DNA of 64,000 nucleotides from Methylobacterium aquaticum (GTDB lineage: Bacteria; Pseudomonadota; Alphaproteobacteria; Rhizobiales; Beijerinckiaceae). Positions within the stretch are counted from its first letter, which is position 1; the number at the start of each line of letters is the position of its first letter. Below the pieces are notes generated by a model. It had not been told where the DNA came from. It saw only the letters and a program-made list of their open reading frames with translations, and did no database searches. The position numbers and the translations under genes were made by a program. The stretch lies in contig NZ_CP043627.1 of the NCBI RefSeq assembly GCF_016804325.1, positions 4,461,001 through 4,525,000 on the forward strand, read 5' to 3'. Below are positions 7,605 to 15,608 of this stretch, in pieces.

Positions 7605-9140
7605 TCACACCCGCCGCAACCGCACCCCGCCCAGCCGCAGGGCCACCAGCAGCGTCGCCCCGTAGGCGACGAGCCCGGCCAGCCCCAGGGTCGTCAGCAC
7701 GGCCAGTTCGCGGAAGCGCGGCAGGGACGGCATCAGGCGGTCGATCAGCGGCAGGCCGCCGAGGGTGCAGGCGGCGAGCACGACGCAGGCGGCCAGCACC
7801 CCGCCGGCGGTGACGATCAGCGTGCGGCTCGGCGCGGTCCAGCCGCGGCCATAGGCGAGGCAGAACAGGATCAGCACGTTGACCCAGACGCCCGCCGCGG
7901 TGGCGAGCGCCAGGCCCATCACCCCGAGCGGTCCGGTGAGCACCACCTTCAGCCCGACATTGACCGCGACTGCGGTGAGCGAGGCGACGACCGGCGTGCG
8001 GGTGTCGTGGCGGGCGTAGAAGCTCGCCACGATCGAGCGGATCAGCACCGCCGCCGGGAGCGCCAGGCCGTAGGCCGCCAGCACCGCGCCGGAGCGGGCC
8101 GCCGCCTCGGCATCGAAGGCGCCGCGCTGGAACAGGGCGGTCATGATCAGGTCCGGCACCAGCAGGAACGCCACCGCGAACGGCGCCGAGAGGGCGAGCG
8201 AGAAGCCGGTGGCGCGGTTCTGCGCCGCATGCGCCCCGTCGGCGTCGCCCGCCGCGACCCGCCGGCTCATCTCCGGCAGGAGCACCGTGCCGGCGGCGAT
8301 GCCGATGACCCCGAAGGGCAGCTGGTAGAGCCGGTCGGCGTAGTACAGCGCCGAGACCGCGCCGGTCGGCAGGAACGAGGCGATGATGGTGTCGGCGAAC
8401 ATCGCGATCTGCACCCCGGCCGAGCCGATCACCGCCGGCCCCAGCATCCGGAAGAACCGGCGCATGCCGTCGTCGCTCAATGTCGGGCGCACGAGGGTGG
8501 GAGCGAGGCCGGCGCGCCGGGCATCTGCCCAGACCAGCAGGAACTGCAGCACGCCCGACACCGCGACGCCCCAGGCGGCGGCGTAGCCGGCATTCGGGAA
8601 CAGGAAGGCGAGGGCGAGCGCCGCCAGCAGCGAGACGTTGAGCAGCACCGGCGCGGCGGCGGCGGCGGCGAAGCGGCGGCGGGCATTGAGGATGCCCGAC
8701 AGGAGCGTCACCTGCGTGATGAACAGCAGGTACGGGAAGGTGATGCGGGTGAGCGTCACCGCGAGAGCGAATTTTTCGGGCTCGTCGACGAAGCCGGGGG
8801 CGAGCGCCCGCACGATCAGGGGCATCAGCGGCAGGGCGAGCGCCAGGAGCGCCACCTGCACCAGCAGCATCAGGGTATAGACCCGGTCGGCGAAGGCCCG
8901 CGCCGCGCCGTCCTTCGCGTCGAGGGCGGCGTAGGTCGGCACGAAGGCGACGTTGAAGGCCCCCTCGCCGAAGATCGCGCGGAAGTGGTTCGGCAGCCGG
9001 AAGGCCACCACGAAGGCGTCGGCGATCGGCCCGGCGCCCATCACGGCGGCCATGACCACGTCGCGCAGGAAGCCGGTGGCCCGGGAGACCAGCGTCCAGC
9101 CGCCGACCGAGAGGATGCTGCGAATCATGCGGCGGTCCAT
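7605..9140 (-). CDS. murJ: Lipid II flippase MurJ (MviN)
   Basis: The 511-residue protein has about 14 transmembrane segments and moves lipid II across the inner membrane for peptidoglycan synthesis. Diagnostic MurJ segments are all present: an N-terminal SRATGFLRDVVMAAVMGAG, AFRLPNHFRAIFGEGAFNVA at ~45-65 and YADRLYQLPFGVIGIA at ~265-280. These include the conserved arginines and the loop that faces the central cavity. Two possible starts (9140 and 9128) differ by four residues. It is convergent with crtB, leaving a 118-bp gap without obvious features. Confidence 0.95.
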   Translation of the reverse strand: MDRRMIRSILSVGGWTLVSRATGFLRDVVMAAVMGAGPIADAFVVAFRLPNHFRAIFGEGAFNVAFVPTYAALDAKDGAARAFADRVYTLMLLVQVALLALALPLMPLIVRALAPGFVDEPEKFALAVTLTRITFPYLLFITQVTLLSGILNARRRFAAAAAAPVLLNVSLLAALALAFLFPNAGYAAAWGVAVSGVLQFLLVWADARRAGLAPTLVRPTLSDDGMRRFFRMLGPAVIGSAGVQIAMFADTIIASFLPTGAVSALYYADRLYQLPFGVIGIAAGTVLLPEMSRRVAAGDADGAHAAQNRATGFSLALSAPFAVAFLLVPDLIMTALFQRGAFDAEAAARSGAVLAAYGLALPAAVLIRSIVASFYARHDTRTPVVASLTAVAVNVGLKVVLTGPLGVMGLALATAAGVWVNVLILFCLAYGRGWTAPSRTLIVTAGGVLAACVVLAACTLGGLPLIDRLMPSLPRFRELAVLTTLGLAGLVAYGATLLVALRLGGVRLRRV

Positions 9141-9260
9141 AGCACAGGACCGCCGCGAGAAACCGGGCCGGACGGCTTAAGGCATCGTGCGCCGAAGCGA
9201 TCGCCGACACGAACGATGCCGGAACGAGACGCCGAGCAGGGTTGCCCGGTGCAACCCCGC

Positions 9261-10283
9261 TCAGGCGGCGCCGGAATAGCGCGTGCGCCGCTCGCGGCGA
9301 TCGTCGCGGATCAGGCGGTCGTGGCCCACGGCCGCAGGTCCGATCCGCTCGGCGACGACGTAGAGCGGGCGCCGCTTCACCTCGGCGAAGATGCGGCCGA
9401 TATACTCGCCGATGATGCCGAGCGACATCAGCTGCACCCCGGAGAAGAACATTACCGAGACGATCAGCGAGGCGTAGCCCGGCACGTCCGGCCCGCGCAG
9501 CAGGGTATCGGCGACGAAGTACAGTGCGGTGAGGAAGGCGATGCCCGCGATGGTGCCGCCGAGATAGGTCCAGACCCGCAAGGGTACGGTCGAGAACGAG
9601 GTGATGCCGTCGAAGGCGAAGCGGAACAGCTTGCGAAAGCTCCATTTCGAGGCGCCGTGCTGGCGTTCCTCGACCTGGTAGGGCACGCCGACCGAGCGGA
9701 AGCCGATCCAGGAATACAGGCCCTTCGAGAACCGGGCGCGCTCGGGCAGCGAGCGCAGCACCTCGACCCCCTTGCGGTCGATCAGGCGGAAATCGCCGGC
9801 GCCCTCGGGCAGCGGCATCTCGCCGAAGCGGGCGAAGAGCCGGTAGAACAGCCGGGCGAAGCCGCGCCGCATCGCGCTCTCGTCGTCGCGGTCGGTGCGC
9901 TGGGCGTAGACCATCACGTTGCCCTCGCGCCAGCGCTCCCAGAAGGTCGCGATCAGTTCGGGCGGGTGCTGCAAATCGGCATCCATGATGACGACGGCGC
10001 GGCCCTCGGCGTGGTCGAGACCGGCCGCGATGGCGATCTCCTTGCCGAAGTTGCGGCTGAACGAGACCGCGCCGATGCGCGGCTCGGCCCGGTGATGGGC
10101 GGCCACCACCGCGGCGGTGTCGTCGTGGCTGCCGTCGTCGACGAACACCACCTCGTAAGACGGCGTCAGGCGCTCCAGCACCGGCAGCAGGCGGGCGAGC
10201 AGCGGCGCGACGTTGGCGCTCTCGTTGAAGACCGGTATGACGACGCTCAGGTCGACCGGCTCAGGCTGTCTGAACAGCTCCAC
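9261..10283 (-). CDS. Membrane-anchored family 2 glycosyltransferase (DPM1/ArnC/GtrB-like)
   Basis: This enzyme transfers a sugar from a nucleotide to a polyprenyl phosphate. The GT-A domain spans residues ~10-235: VDLSVVIPVFNESANV, VFVDDGSHDDT, MDADLQHPPE (the DxD-like metal site) and GDFRLIDRKGVEVLRSLPER. Two C-terminal membrane helices follow (~245-310), with the SLGIIGEYIGRIFAEVKRRP signature of the GtrB/DPM subgroup. GTG 10283 is chosen because GAGGGA lies 7 nt upstream; starts at 10340 (ATG) or 10406 (GTG) would add 19-41 low-complexity residues. It is divergent from a ChbG/HpnK deacetylase, suggesting the pair makes and deacetylates a lipid-linked sugar. Confidence 0.88.
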   Translation of the reverse strand: MELFRQPEPVDLSVVIPVFNESANVAPLLARLLPVLERLTPSYEVVFVDDGSHDDTAAVVAAHHRAEPRIGAVSFSRNFGKEIAIAAGLDHAEGRAVVIMDADLQHPPELIATFWERWREGNVMVYAQRTDRDDESAMRRGFARLFYRLFARFGEMPLPEGAGDFRLIDRKGVEVLRSLPERARFSKGLYSWIGFRSVGVPYQVEERQHGASKWSFRKLFRFAFDGITSFSTVPLRVWTYLGGTIAGIAFLTALYFVADTLLRGPDVPGYASLIVSVMFFSGVQLMSLGIIGEYIGRIFAEVKRRPLYVVAERIGPAAVGHDRLIRDDRRERRTRYSGAA

Positions 10284-10388
10284 GGCGCTGTCCCTCGTTT
10301 CGGTGTCTGGCGCCGGCGGGAGCCGGCGGCGGGCGGTCATCAGGGCCGGTGCGGGCACCGGCGGCTCTCTTGGCGCGAGATCTACGCG

Positions 10389-11228
10389 ATGCTTCCTGAA
10401 CGGCACCCGGTCGTGCTCTGCGCCGACGATTACGGCCTGAGCCCGGGCGTCAGCCGGGGCATCCTCGACCTGGCGCGGAAGGGCCGCATATCAGCCACCG
10501 GGTCGATGACCAACATCCCGGCCTTTTCGGACGCGGCGCCGGCCCTGCGCGAGTTGCACGGCACGGTGGTCCTGGGGCTGCACCTCACCCTGACGACGGG
10601 GGCACCGCTCGGGCCCCTGCCGCGCCTCGCGCCCGGCGGGCGCCTGCCGGCCCTCGGGCGGCTGATGCGGCTTGCCCTGTCGGGCGGGCTGAGACCTCAG
10701 GACGTCCGCCCCGAGATCGAGCGCCAGCTCGACGCCTTCGCGGCGGCGATGGGCCGGCTGCCGGATTTCGTCGACGGTCACCAGCACGTCCACGTGCTGC
10801 CGGGGGTGCGGGGGGCTCTCCTCGCGGCGCTGGCCAGCCGGGGCTGGGGGGGCTGGCTGCGCGATCCGGGCGATCGTCCAGGCGCGATCCGGGCGCGGCC
10901 GCAGGCCGGCAAGGCCCTGGTGGTCGCAGGGCTCGGGCTCGGCTTCGGGCCCGCGGCCCGGCGGGCGGGATTTGCCACCAACCGCGGCTTCTCCGGCTTC
11001 TCGGATTTTTCGGAAGGGGAGGGGTTCGCCGAGGCCTTCGAGCGGAGCTTCCGGGCGCTCGGGCCGGCCCCGGTGGTGATGTGCCATCCGGGCGAGATCG
11101 ACGACGGCTTGCGCGCCCTCGACCCGGTGGTGGCGAGCCGGCCGCTGGAGCTGGCCTATCTCGGCTCGGACCGGTTCGCGGAATTCCTGGAGCGGGAGCG
11201 GGTTCGGCTGGTGCCGGAGCCTGTTTGA
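10389..11228 (+). CDS. ChbG/HpnK (YdjC-like) family carbohydrate deacetylase
   Basis: The 279-residue metal-dependent deacetylase has the family motifs in order: CADDYGLSPGVSRGI at ~10-24 (metal-binding aspartates), DGHQHVHVLPGVR at ~127-139 (metal histidines), and CHPGEID near ~230. Related proteins remove N-acetyl groups from chitooligosaccharides (ChbG) or act in hopanoid side-chain synthesis (HpnK). Here the neighbour is a polyprenyl-phosphate glycosyltransferase rather than other hpn genes, so a role in a lipid-linked sugar pathway is more likely (inference). The stop codon lies inside a 13-bp sequence identical to the terminal repeat of the 247-bp MITEs elsewhere in the window. Confidence 0.85.
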   Translation: MLPERHPVVLCADDYGLSPGVSRGILDLARKGRISATGSMTNIPAFSDAAPALRELHGTVVLGLHLTLTTGAPLGPLPRLAPGGRLPALGRLMRLALSGGLRPQDVRPEIERQLDAFAAAMGRLPDFVDGHQHVHVLPGVRGALLAALASRGWGGWLRDPGDRPGAIRARPQAGKALVVAGLGLGFGPAARRAGFATNRGFSGFSDFSEGEGFAEAFERSFRALGPAPVVMCHPGEIDDGLRALDPVVASRPLELAYLGSDRFAEFLERERVRLVPEPV

Positions 11229-11229
11229 G
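11217..11229 (+). repeat. Solo copy of the MITE terminal sequence
   Basis: GAGCCTGTTTGAG is identical to the first 13 bp of the terminal inverted repeats of the elements at 40964 and 56279. It supplies the stop codon of the upstream deacetylase gene. No second end is visible nearby. Confidence 0.35.
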
Positions 11230-11257
11230 TGAACTGCCGGAGTTGAAACCCACCTCG

Positions 11258-11397
11258 TCGTCCTGGGGCCGCGCCGCGGAACCCGGGATCCACAAAATCT
11301 GGCGCTTCAGGATCGGGCGACCGGCATCCCGCTTCGTCCGGCACCGTCGGCGGCCATGGATCCCGGGTTCTCGCCGTCAGTGAGCCCCAGGATGACG
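11258..11397. repeat. Dispersed palindromic repeat, family C, copy 1
   Basis: This is an imperfect inverted repeat whose ends read CGTCGTCCTGGGGCCGCGCC and (inverted) GCCCCAGGATGACG, with internal CCCGGGATCCA/TGGATCCCGGG. Related copies lie at 34929-35066 and 46104-46241. It occupies most of the gap between the deacetylase gene and sodB. Confidence 0.6.
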
Positions 11398-11453
11398 TCG
11401 AGCAGGGGAAAAAGCGTCGCCTCTCCCATGGCGGGGCGGCTGCCGGCATGGAA

Positions 11454-11484
11454 AAACCCCCTCGCCCGGGAGGGGAGGGGGTTT
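11454..11484 (-). terminator. Intrinsic terminator of sodB
   Basis: Perfect 10-bp arms AAACCCCCTC (11454-11463) and GAGGGGGTTT (11475-11484) flank an 11-nt loop. On the minus strand the stem ends in a run of Ts, 27 bp after the sodB stop codon. Confidence 0.8.
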
Positions 11485-11510
11485 CAGGATCGCGTGCGAT
11501 CCGGCGTCGA

Positions 11511-12110
11511 TCAGGCGATCGCCTCGCCGTACATCTTCTCGACGTGCTCCCAGTTCACCAGGTTCTCGATGAACGCCTTGAGGTAGTCGGGACGGCGGTT
11601 GCGGTAATCGATGTAGTAGGAGTGCTCCCACACGTCGACGCCGAGGATCGGCTTGGCGCCATGCACCAGCGGGTTCTCGCCGTTGGGGGTCTTCATGATC
11701 TCGAGCTTGCCGTTCTTCACCGCGAGCCAGGCCCAGCCGGAGCCGAACTGCGACACGCCGGCCTGGATGAAGTCGGCCTTGAACTTGTCGGTGCCGCCGA
11801 GGTCCTCGGCGATCTTCTTCTCCAGCGCGCCCGGGATCGCGCCGCCGCCATTCGGCTTCATCCACTGCCAGAAGTGGATGTGGTTGTAGTGCTGGCCGGC
11901 ATTGTTGAACAACGGCTGGTTCTGGCCGTAGGAGGCCTTCACCACCTCCTCGACGCTCTTGCCGGCGAGCTCCGAGCCCTCGAGGAGCTTGTTGCCGGTA
12001 TCGACATACGCCTTGTGGTGCTTGTCGTGGTGGAACTCCAGAGTCTCCTTCGACATGTAGGGCTGCAGCGCGTCGTAGGCGTAGGGGAGTTCGGGCAGCG
12101 TGAAGGCCAT
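11511..12110 (-). CDS. sodB: Superoxide dismutase (Fe/Mn family)
   Basis: The 199-residue enzyme dismutates superoxide to peroxide and oxygen. All metal ligands are visible: the first histidine in LEFHHDKHHKAY, the second in HYNHIHFW, and DVWEHSYYIDYRNRRPDYL with the third histidine and the aspartate. The glutamine of NNAGQHYNH sits where iron-type enzymes carry it, so iron is favoured; metal preference cannot be proven by sequence. ATG 12110 is preferred over 12131 because the family starts with MAFTLPELPY. An intrinsic terminator follows. There is no signal peptide, so it is cytoplasmic. Confidence 0.95.
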   Translation of the reverse strand: MAFTLPELPYAYDALQPYMSKETLEFHHDKHHKAYVDTGNKLLEGSELAGKSVEEVVKASYGQNQPLFNNAGQHYNHIHFWQWMKPNGGGAIPGALEKKIAEDLGGTDKFKADFIQAGVSQFGSGWAWLAVKNGKLEIMKTPNGENPLVHGAKPILGVDVWEHSYYIDYRNRRPDYLKAFIENLVNWEHVEKMYGEAIA

Positions 12111-12412
12111 CAGCGTGTCTCCGGATCTCACGGGTCGGGCGCGGCGGTCACCAGGAGGCGTCGCCGCGGCACCCGCGTCTACCTAAGTCGGCCCTGCGCC
12201 CGCGGCAACGCCGCAGGTCCGCCGTCACCCCCGTCATCCCGGCCTTCCGGGGGCGGAATCCGAGGAATTCAAGCGCGGCCGTTTTGCAAAAGCGGCCCGG
12301 GCGCCTAAATCTGGGGCTGGCGGGCGGAGCGACGGCTCCGGACCCGCCCGTTCGGCTGCTCGCCTCGCCCACCGGGCAGCCCCGTTCGATCGCCAGTGCC
12401 CCGAGAGTCCGA

Positions 12413-13369
12413 ATGATCGTCGCGTTGACCGTGCTCGCCCTCCTGATGCTGATCGGCGGTCTCGCCGCGATGGTGCAGGGCATCCCCTTCATCCGGCTCG
12501 AAGTCGGCTGGACCATGGTCATCGCCGGCACCGTCGGGGCGAGCGCAGGCGCCGTGCTGCTCGGGATCACCGCGGCGGTCGCGCGGCTCGGGCGCATCGA
12601 GCGCGCCCTCGACGGGCGTGCCCCGGCGGCCCGCTCGGTTGCGGACCTCGCTCCCGCCGGGACCGGCGCCGCGCCGGTGCGGGCGAGCCGCAGCGAGCCG
12701 GTCCTGTCACCCGTCCTGCCGCCGGTCCCGTTCCCGGCCGCTCCGCCCGCGCCCGAGCCGCGCCCGGCCGAGCCGACGGGGCTCGGCGGGGGAGCGGCGC
12801 TCGCCGCCGGCGCCGCCGTGGCGGCGGCCGGGCTCGCCGCGAGCGAGCTGCGCCTGAGCCGGGCCGAGGATGCGGACCTTCCGACGGAGCGTCACGACAC
12901 CCCGCCGCCCGAGCCGCCGCAGCACGAACCGTCGCCGCACGCGCCCATCGCCCAGGAACCCATGACACAGGAGTTCGTGACACAGGAATTCCCGGCGCAC
13001 GAGCCGATCGCGCAGGAAGTCGTCGCGCCTGAGCCGGCCCCGCACGAGACCGCGGCTCACGAGCCCGTGCCGCCGCCTGCGGAGGAGCCCCGGCTGGAAC
13101 CGGCGCAGGAGGTCGCGCCCCCGCCTCCGGCCCCCGAGCCCGTCGCCGAGGCGCCGGCGCCTCCGGAGCCCCCTCACGAGGACCGCCCCGAGGAGCCGCC
13201 GGGCAAGACGGTGATCGGCACCTACGATTCGGGCGGCAACACCTACACGATGTATGCCGACGGCACGATCGACGCCGACACGCCGGCCGGGCGCTTCCAC
13301 TTCGCGTCGATCGAGGAATTGAAGGTGTTTCGCAACGCTGGCGGCGAGGGCGCGGCCCGCAGCGCCTGA
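12413..13369 (+). CDS. Membrane-anchored Pro/Glu-rich protein of unknown function
   Basis: I do not recognise the family. The 318-residue product starts with two hydrophobic segments (about residues 2-20 and 27-50). It then has a long low-complexity region rich in proline, glutamate and alanine (~90-265) that contains repeated HEP/AQEP/TQEF-type units. It ends in a compact ~45-residue domain (GTYDSGGNTYTMYADGTIDA..GRFHFASIEELKVFRNA) that looks folded. The layout suggests a membrane anchor, a flexible spacer and a C-terminal reporter or binding domain. ATG 12413 is chosen because the first membrane segment follows at once; upstream extensions are unlike any signal. The 302-bp gap upstream, shared with sodB, holds only a partial repeat (about 12232-12262). 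Confidence 0.75.
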   Translation: MIVALTVLALLMLIGGLAAMVQGIPFIRLEVGWTMVIAGTVGASAGAVLLGITAAVARLGRIERALDGRAPAARSVADLAPAGTGAAPVRASRSEPVLSPVLPPVPFPAAPPAPEPRPAEPTGLGGGAALAAGAAVAAAGLAASELRLSRAEDADLPTERHDTPPPEPPQHEPSPHAPIAQEPMTQEFVTQEFPAHEPIAQEVVAPEPAPHETAAHEPVPPPAEEPRLEPAQEVAPPPPAPEPVAEAPAPPEPPHEDRPEEPPGKTVIGTYDSGGNTYTMYADGTIDADTPAGRFHFASIEELKVFRNAGGEGAARSA

Positions 13370-13480
13370 CGCTGTCACCTCTGGAGAGCTTCACGATCGC
13401 GCCGCAAACGCGAAGCTCTTCAGGCCTTCGACTTTGCCGCATTCTCTGCGACGGACCGGTATCCGCCTCGTCGACGGCTT

Positions 13481-13605
13481 ATACCAACGGTCGTTGGAAA
13501 CGACCTTTGGTTCCGTTCTCGAATTGTCGTCAAGCCTCTGGCTTGGCATAGACAATTCGAGATGGCTCAATGGCCCGATGCGTCAGCATCTTGGGCCATT
13601 GGTAT
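13481..13605. repeat. 125-bp multi-hairpin element bounded by ATACCAA/TTGGTAT
   Basis: The ends ATACCAA (13481) and TTGGTAT (13605) are inverted. Inside are several nested hairpins: CCAAC/GTTGG (13484-13497); TCGAATTGTC (13519-13528) with GACAATTCGA (13551-13560), enclosing CAAGCC/GGCTTG; and AATGGCCC (13569-13576) with GGGCCATT (13593-13600), enclosing GATGC/GCATC. It abuts the stop codon of the histidine kinase gene and may act as its 3' structure. Confidence 0.6.
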
Positions 13606-15401
13606 TACAGCGTCGCCAGCAGGGGATTGAGGGCAGCGTTGCGGGCCGGCAGCGGCGCCAGCATGGTCAGGACGAGGCCGCCGGGCGCGTAGTCGGTGGC
13701 GACCTCGGCCTGGACCTGCGTGGTGAGCACCCGCTGGAGCAGGCGCGAGCCGAAGCCCTGGCGGGTCGGGGGCGCCACCGCGGGACCGCCGGATTCCTGC
13801 CAGTGGAAGCGCAGGCGCGGCCGGTCCGCCCCGGTCTCGACGCTCCAGCGGATCCGCACCCGGCCGCTCCGGTTCGACAGGGCGCCGTACTTGGCGGCGT
13901 TGGTGGTCAGTTCGTGGATCGCCATGCCGATCGGCACCGCGATCTCGGAGGGCAGGTCGACCGCCGGCCCGTCGAGCTCGATCCGCCCGCCGGAGCCGGC
14001 CCGCATCTCGCCGTCGCCATAGGGGCGCAGCTCGTTCTCCAGCAATCCGCGCAAGGAGGCGGTCTGCCACACGTCCTCGGTCAGCACCGAATGGGTGTGG
14101 GCGAGCGACATGATGCGCCCGACGAAGGCCTCGTAGAAGCTGTCGATGCTCGACGCCGTCCGGGCGGTCGAGCCGACGATGGCCTGCACCGTCGCGAGCG
14201 TGTTCTTCACCCGGTGGTGCAGCTCGCGGATCAGCAGCGACTGGCGCTCCTCGGCGAGCTTGCGGTCGGTGATGTCGGCAACGACGCCGATCAGGCGCTG
14301 CGGCAGGCCGGCCGGCCCGTCGCGCTCGAATCGGCCGGCCATCTCGATCGTGCGCCAGACCTCGCCGCCGCCGTCGTCCGGGCGGCGGATGCGCGTCGTC
14401 GCGTGCAGTACCCCGTCGCCATGGAGCGCAGCGGCGACGGACCGGCGGAAGGCCACCTTGTCCTCCGGGTGGACCACCGTGCGGAAGAACTCGCGCATGC
14501 TGATGGTGCCGTCCTGCGGCCGGCGGCGGAAGATCTCCCACATGCGCTCGTTCTCCCAGATCGACTGGTCGTCGAGCACGTGCCATTCGAAGATGCCGAG
14601 CGCCGCCACCGTGGTCGCCACCCGCAGCCGCTGCTCGCGGTCGTGCAGGGCGCGCCGGGCCTCCTCCCGGGCGGTCACGTCCTGGAGAACGCCGATCATG
14701 CCGGTGGGCGTCCCGTCGGGGGCCAGCGTCGCCTGGCCGCGGGCGGAGATCCAGGCCTCCTGGCCGTCATTCGCCCGGCGGATGCGCAGCTCGACCGCGT
14801 AGGGGATCGCCTTGGCGACGGCATCCTGCACCGTGGCCCGGATCCGGTCGAGGTCGTCGCGACCGACCATCTCCCGCAGATCGGCCCACAGGGGCGTCGC
14901 CCCGGCCGGGTAGCCGAGGATCGCCGCGGCCCGGTCCGCCAGGGTGACGCGGCCGTCGGCTGGGTTCCAGCTCCATTCGCCGAGCCCGGCGGAGGCGAGC
15001 GCCAGATGGGTCTGCTCGGAATGGGTCTGCCGGGCCTCGGCGGCGCCGTCCGCGACGGCCTCGACCGCGACGATCCGGTACCCGTCCCGTTCCGGCCCGG
15101 CCCGGAGCCGCACCCGGACCGGCGACCCGTCGGCCCGGCGCCACCAGGCCTCGCCCGCGAGATCCCGGAGTGCGAAATCTTGCCCGGTCCGCGCGCCCTG
15201 CGGGTGGTCGAGATCGTCGAGGCGGCGGCCGCTCAAGGCCGCGGGAGCGATCCCCAGAAGCGCGGCCAGGGCCGGGTTGGCGGCGAGGATGCGCCGGTCC
15301 GGCCCGCCGAGGCAGGCGAGGCCGACCGGTGCGCCCTCGAAGGCGAAGCGGGGAAGAAGTTCGTCCGGCAGGCCGGGGGCGGCGTCGGGCCTCTGGTCCA
15401 A
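13605..15401 (-). CDS. PAS-domain sensor histidine kinase, HWE/HisKA_2 type
   Basis: The 598-residue soluble kinase senses an unknown signal. Three PAS domains lie at about 20-120, 130-250 and 265-390; the second and third end with GVLQDVTAREEARR and GVVADITDRKLAEE. The phosphoacceptor region LLIRELHHRVKNTLATVQAI (~392-411) is the HWE/HisKA_2 H-box, and the ATPase domain follows (HELTTNAAKYGALS N-box near 495, then GGPAV and GFGSRLL motifs). This architecture is common in alphaproteobacterial light, oxygen or general-stress sensing. No cognate response regulator is adjacent and there are no membrane segments. Its stop codon overlaps the edge of a structured repeat. Confidence 0.9.
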   Translation of the reverse strand: MDQRPDAAPGLPDELLPRFAFEGAPVGLACLGGPDRRILAANPALAALLGIAPAALSGRRLDDLDHPQGARTGQDFALRDLAGEAWWRRADGSPVRVRLRAGPERDGYRIVAVEAVADGAAEARQTHSEQTHLALASAGLGEWSWNPADGRVTLADRAAAILGYPAGATPLWADLREMVGRDDLDRIRATVQDAVAKAIPYAVELRIRRANDGQEAWISARGQATLAPDGTPTGMIGVLQDVTAREEARRALHDREQRLRVATTVAALGIFEWHVLDDQSIWENERMWEIFRRRPQDGTISMREFFRTVVHPEDKVAFRRSVAAALHGDGVLHATTRIRRPDDGGGEVWRTIEMAGRFERDGPAGLPQRLIGVVADITDRKLAEERQSLLIRELHHRVKNTLATVQAIVGSTARTASSIDSFYEAFVGRIMSLAHTHSVLTEDVWQTASLRGLLENELRPYGDGEMRAGSGGRIELDGPAVDLPSEIAVPIGMAIHELTTNAAKYGALSNRSGRVRIRWSVETGADRPRLRFHWQESGGPAVAPPTRQGFGSRLLQRVLTTQVQAEVATDYAPGGLVLTMLAPLPARNAALNPLLATL

Positions 15402-15608
15402 GGCAGCGCATTCCTGGTGAGCGGGGTGGCGTACGGGGTGAACCCGCTCGCCGCACGGCGTCCCAGGCCGACTTGCCCCGCCCGGCCCGGCTTGGCGGTT
15501 TCGCGGGAAAAACCATGCCTCTCCGCGCGTCCGGCGGCAAGGTCGGCCGTCGGCCTCCCTTGCGCGGTGCGCCGGAGCACGTTCCGTTCGATGGACCGGC
15601 GCTCGGAT

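Noticed and set aside
7407..11228. A 1273-codon open frame on the plus strand across murJ and the glycosyltransferase
   Set aside because: Only its last 280 codons (10389-11228) look like a protein; the rest is Arg/Gly/His-rich antisense of murJ and the glycosyltransferase, as expected from very high GC.
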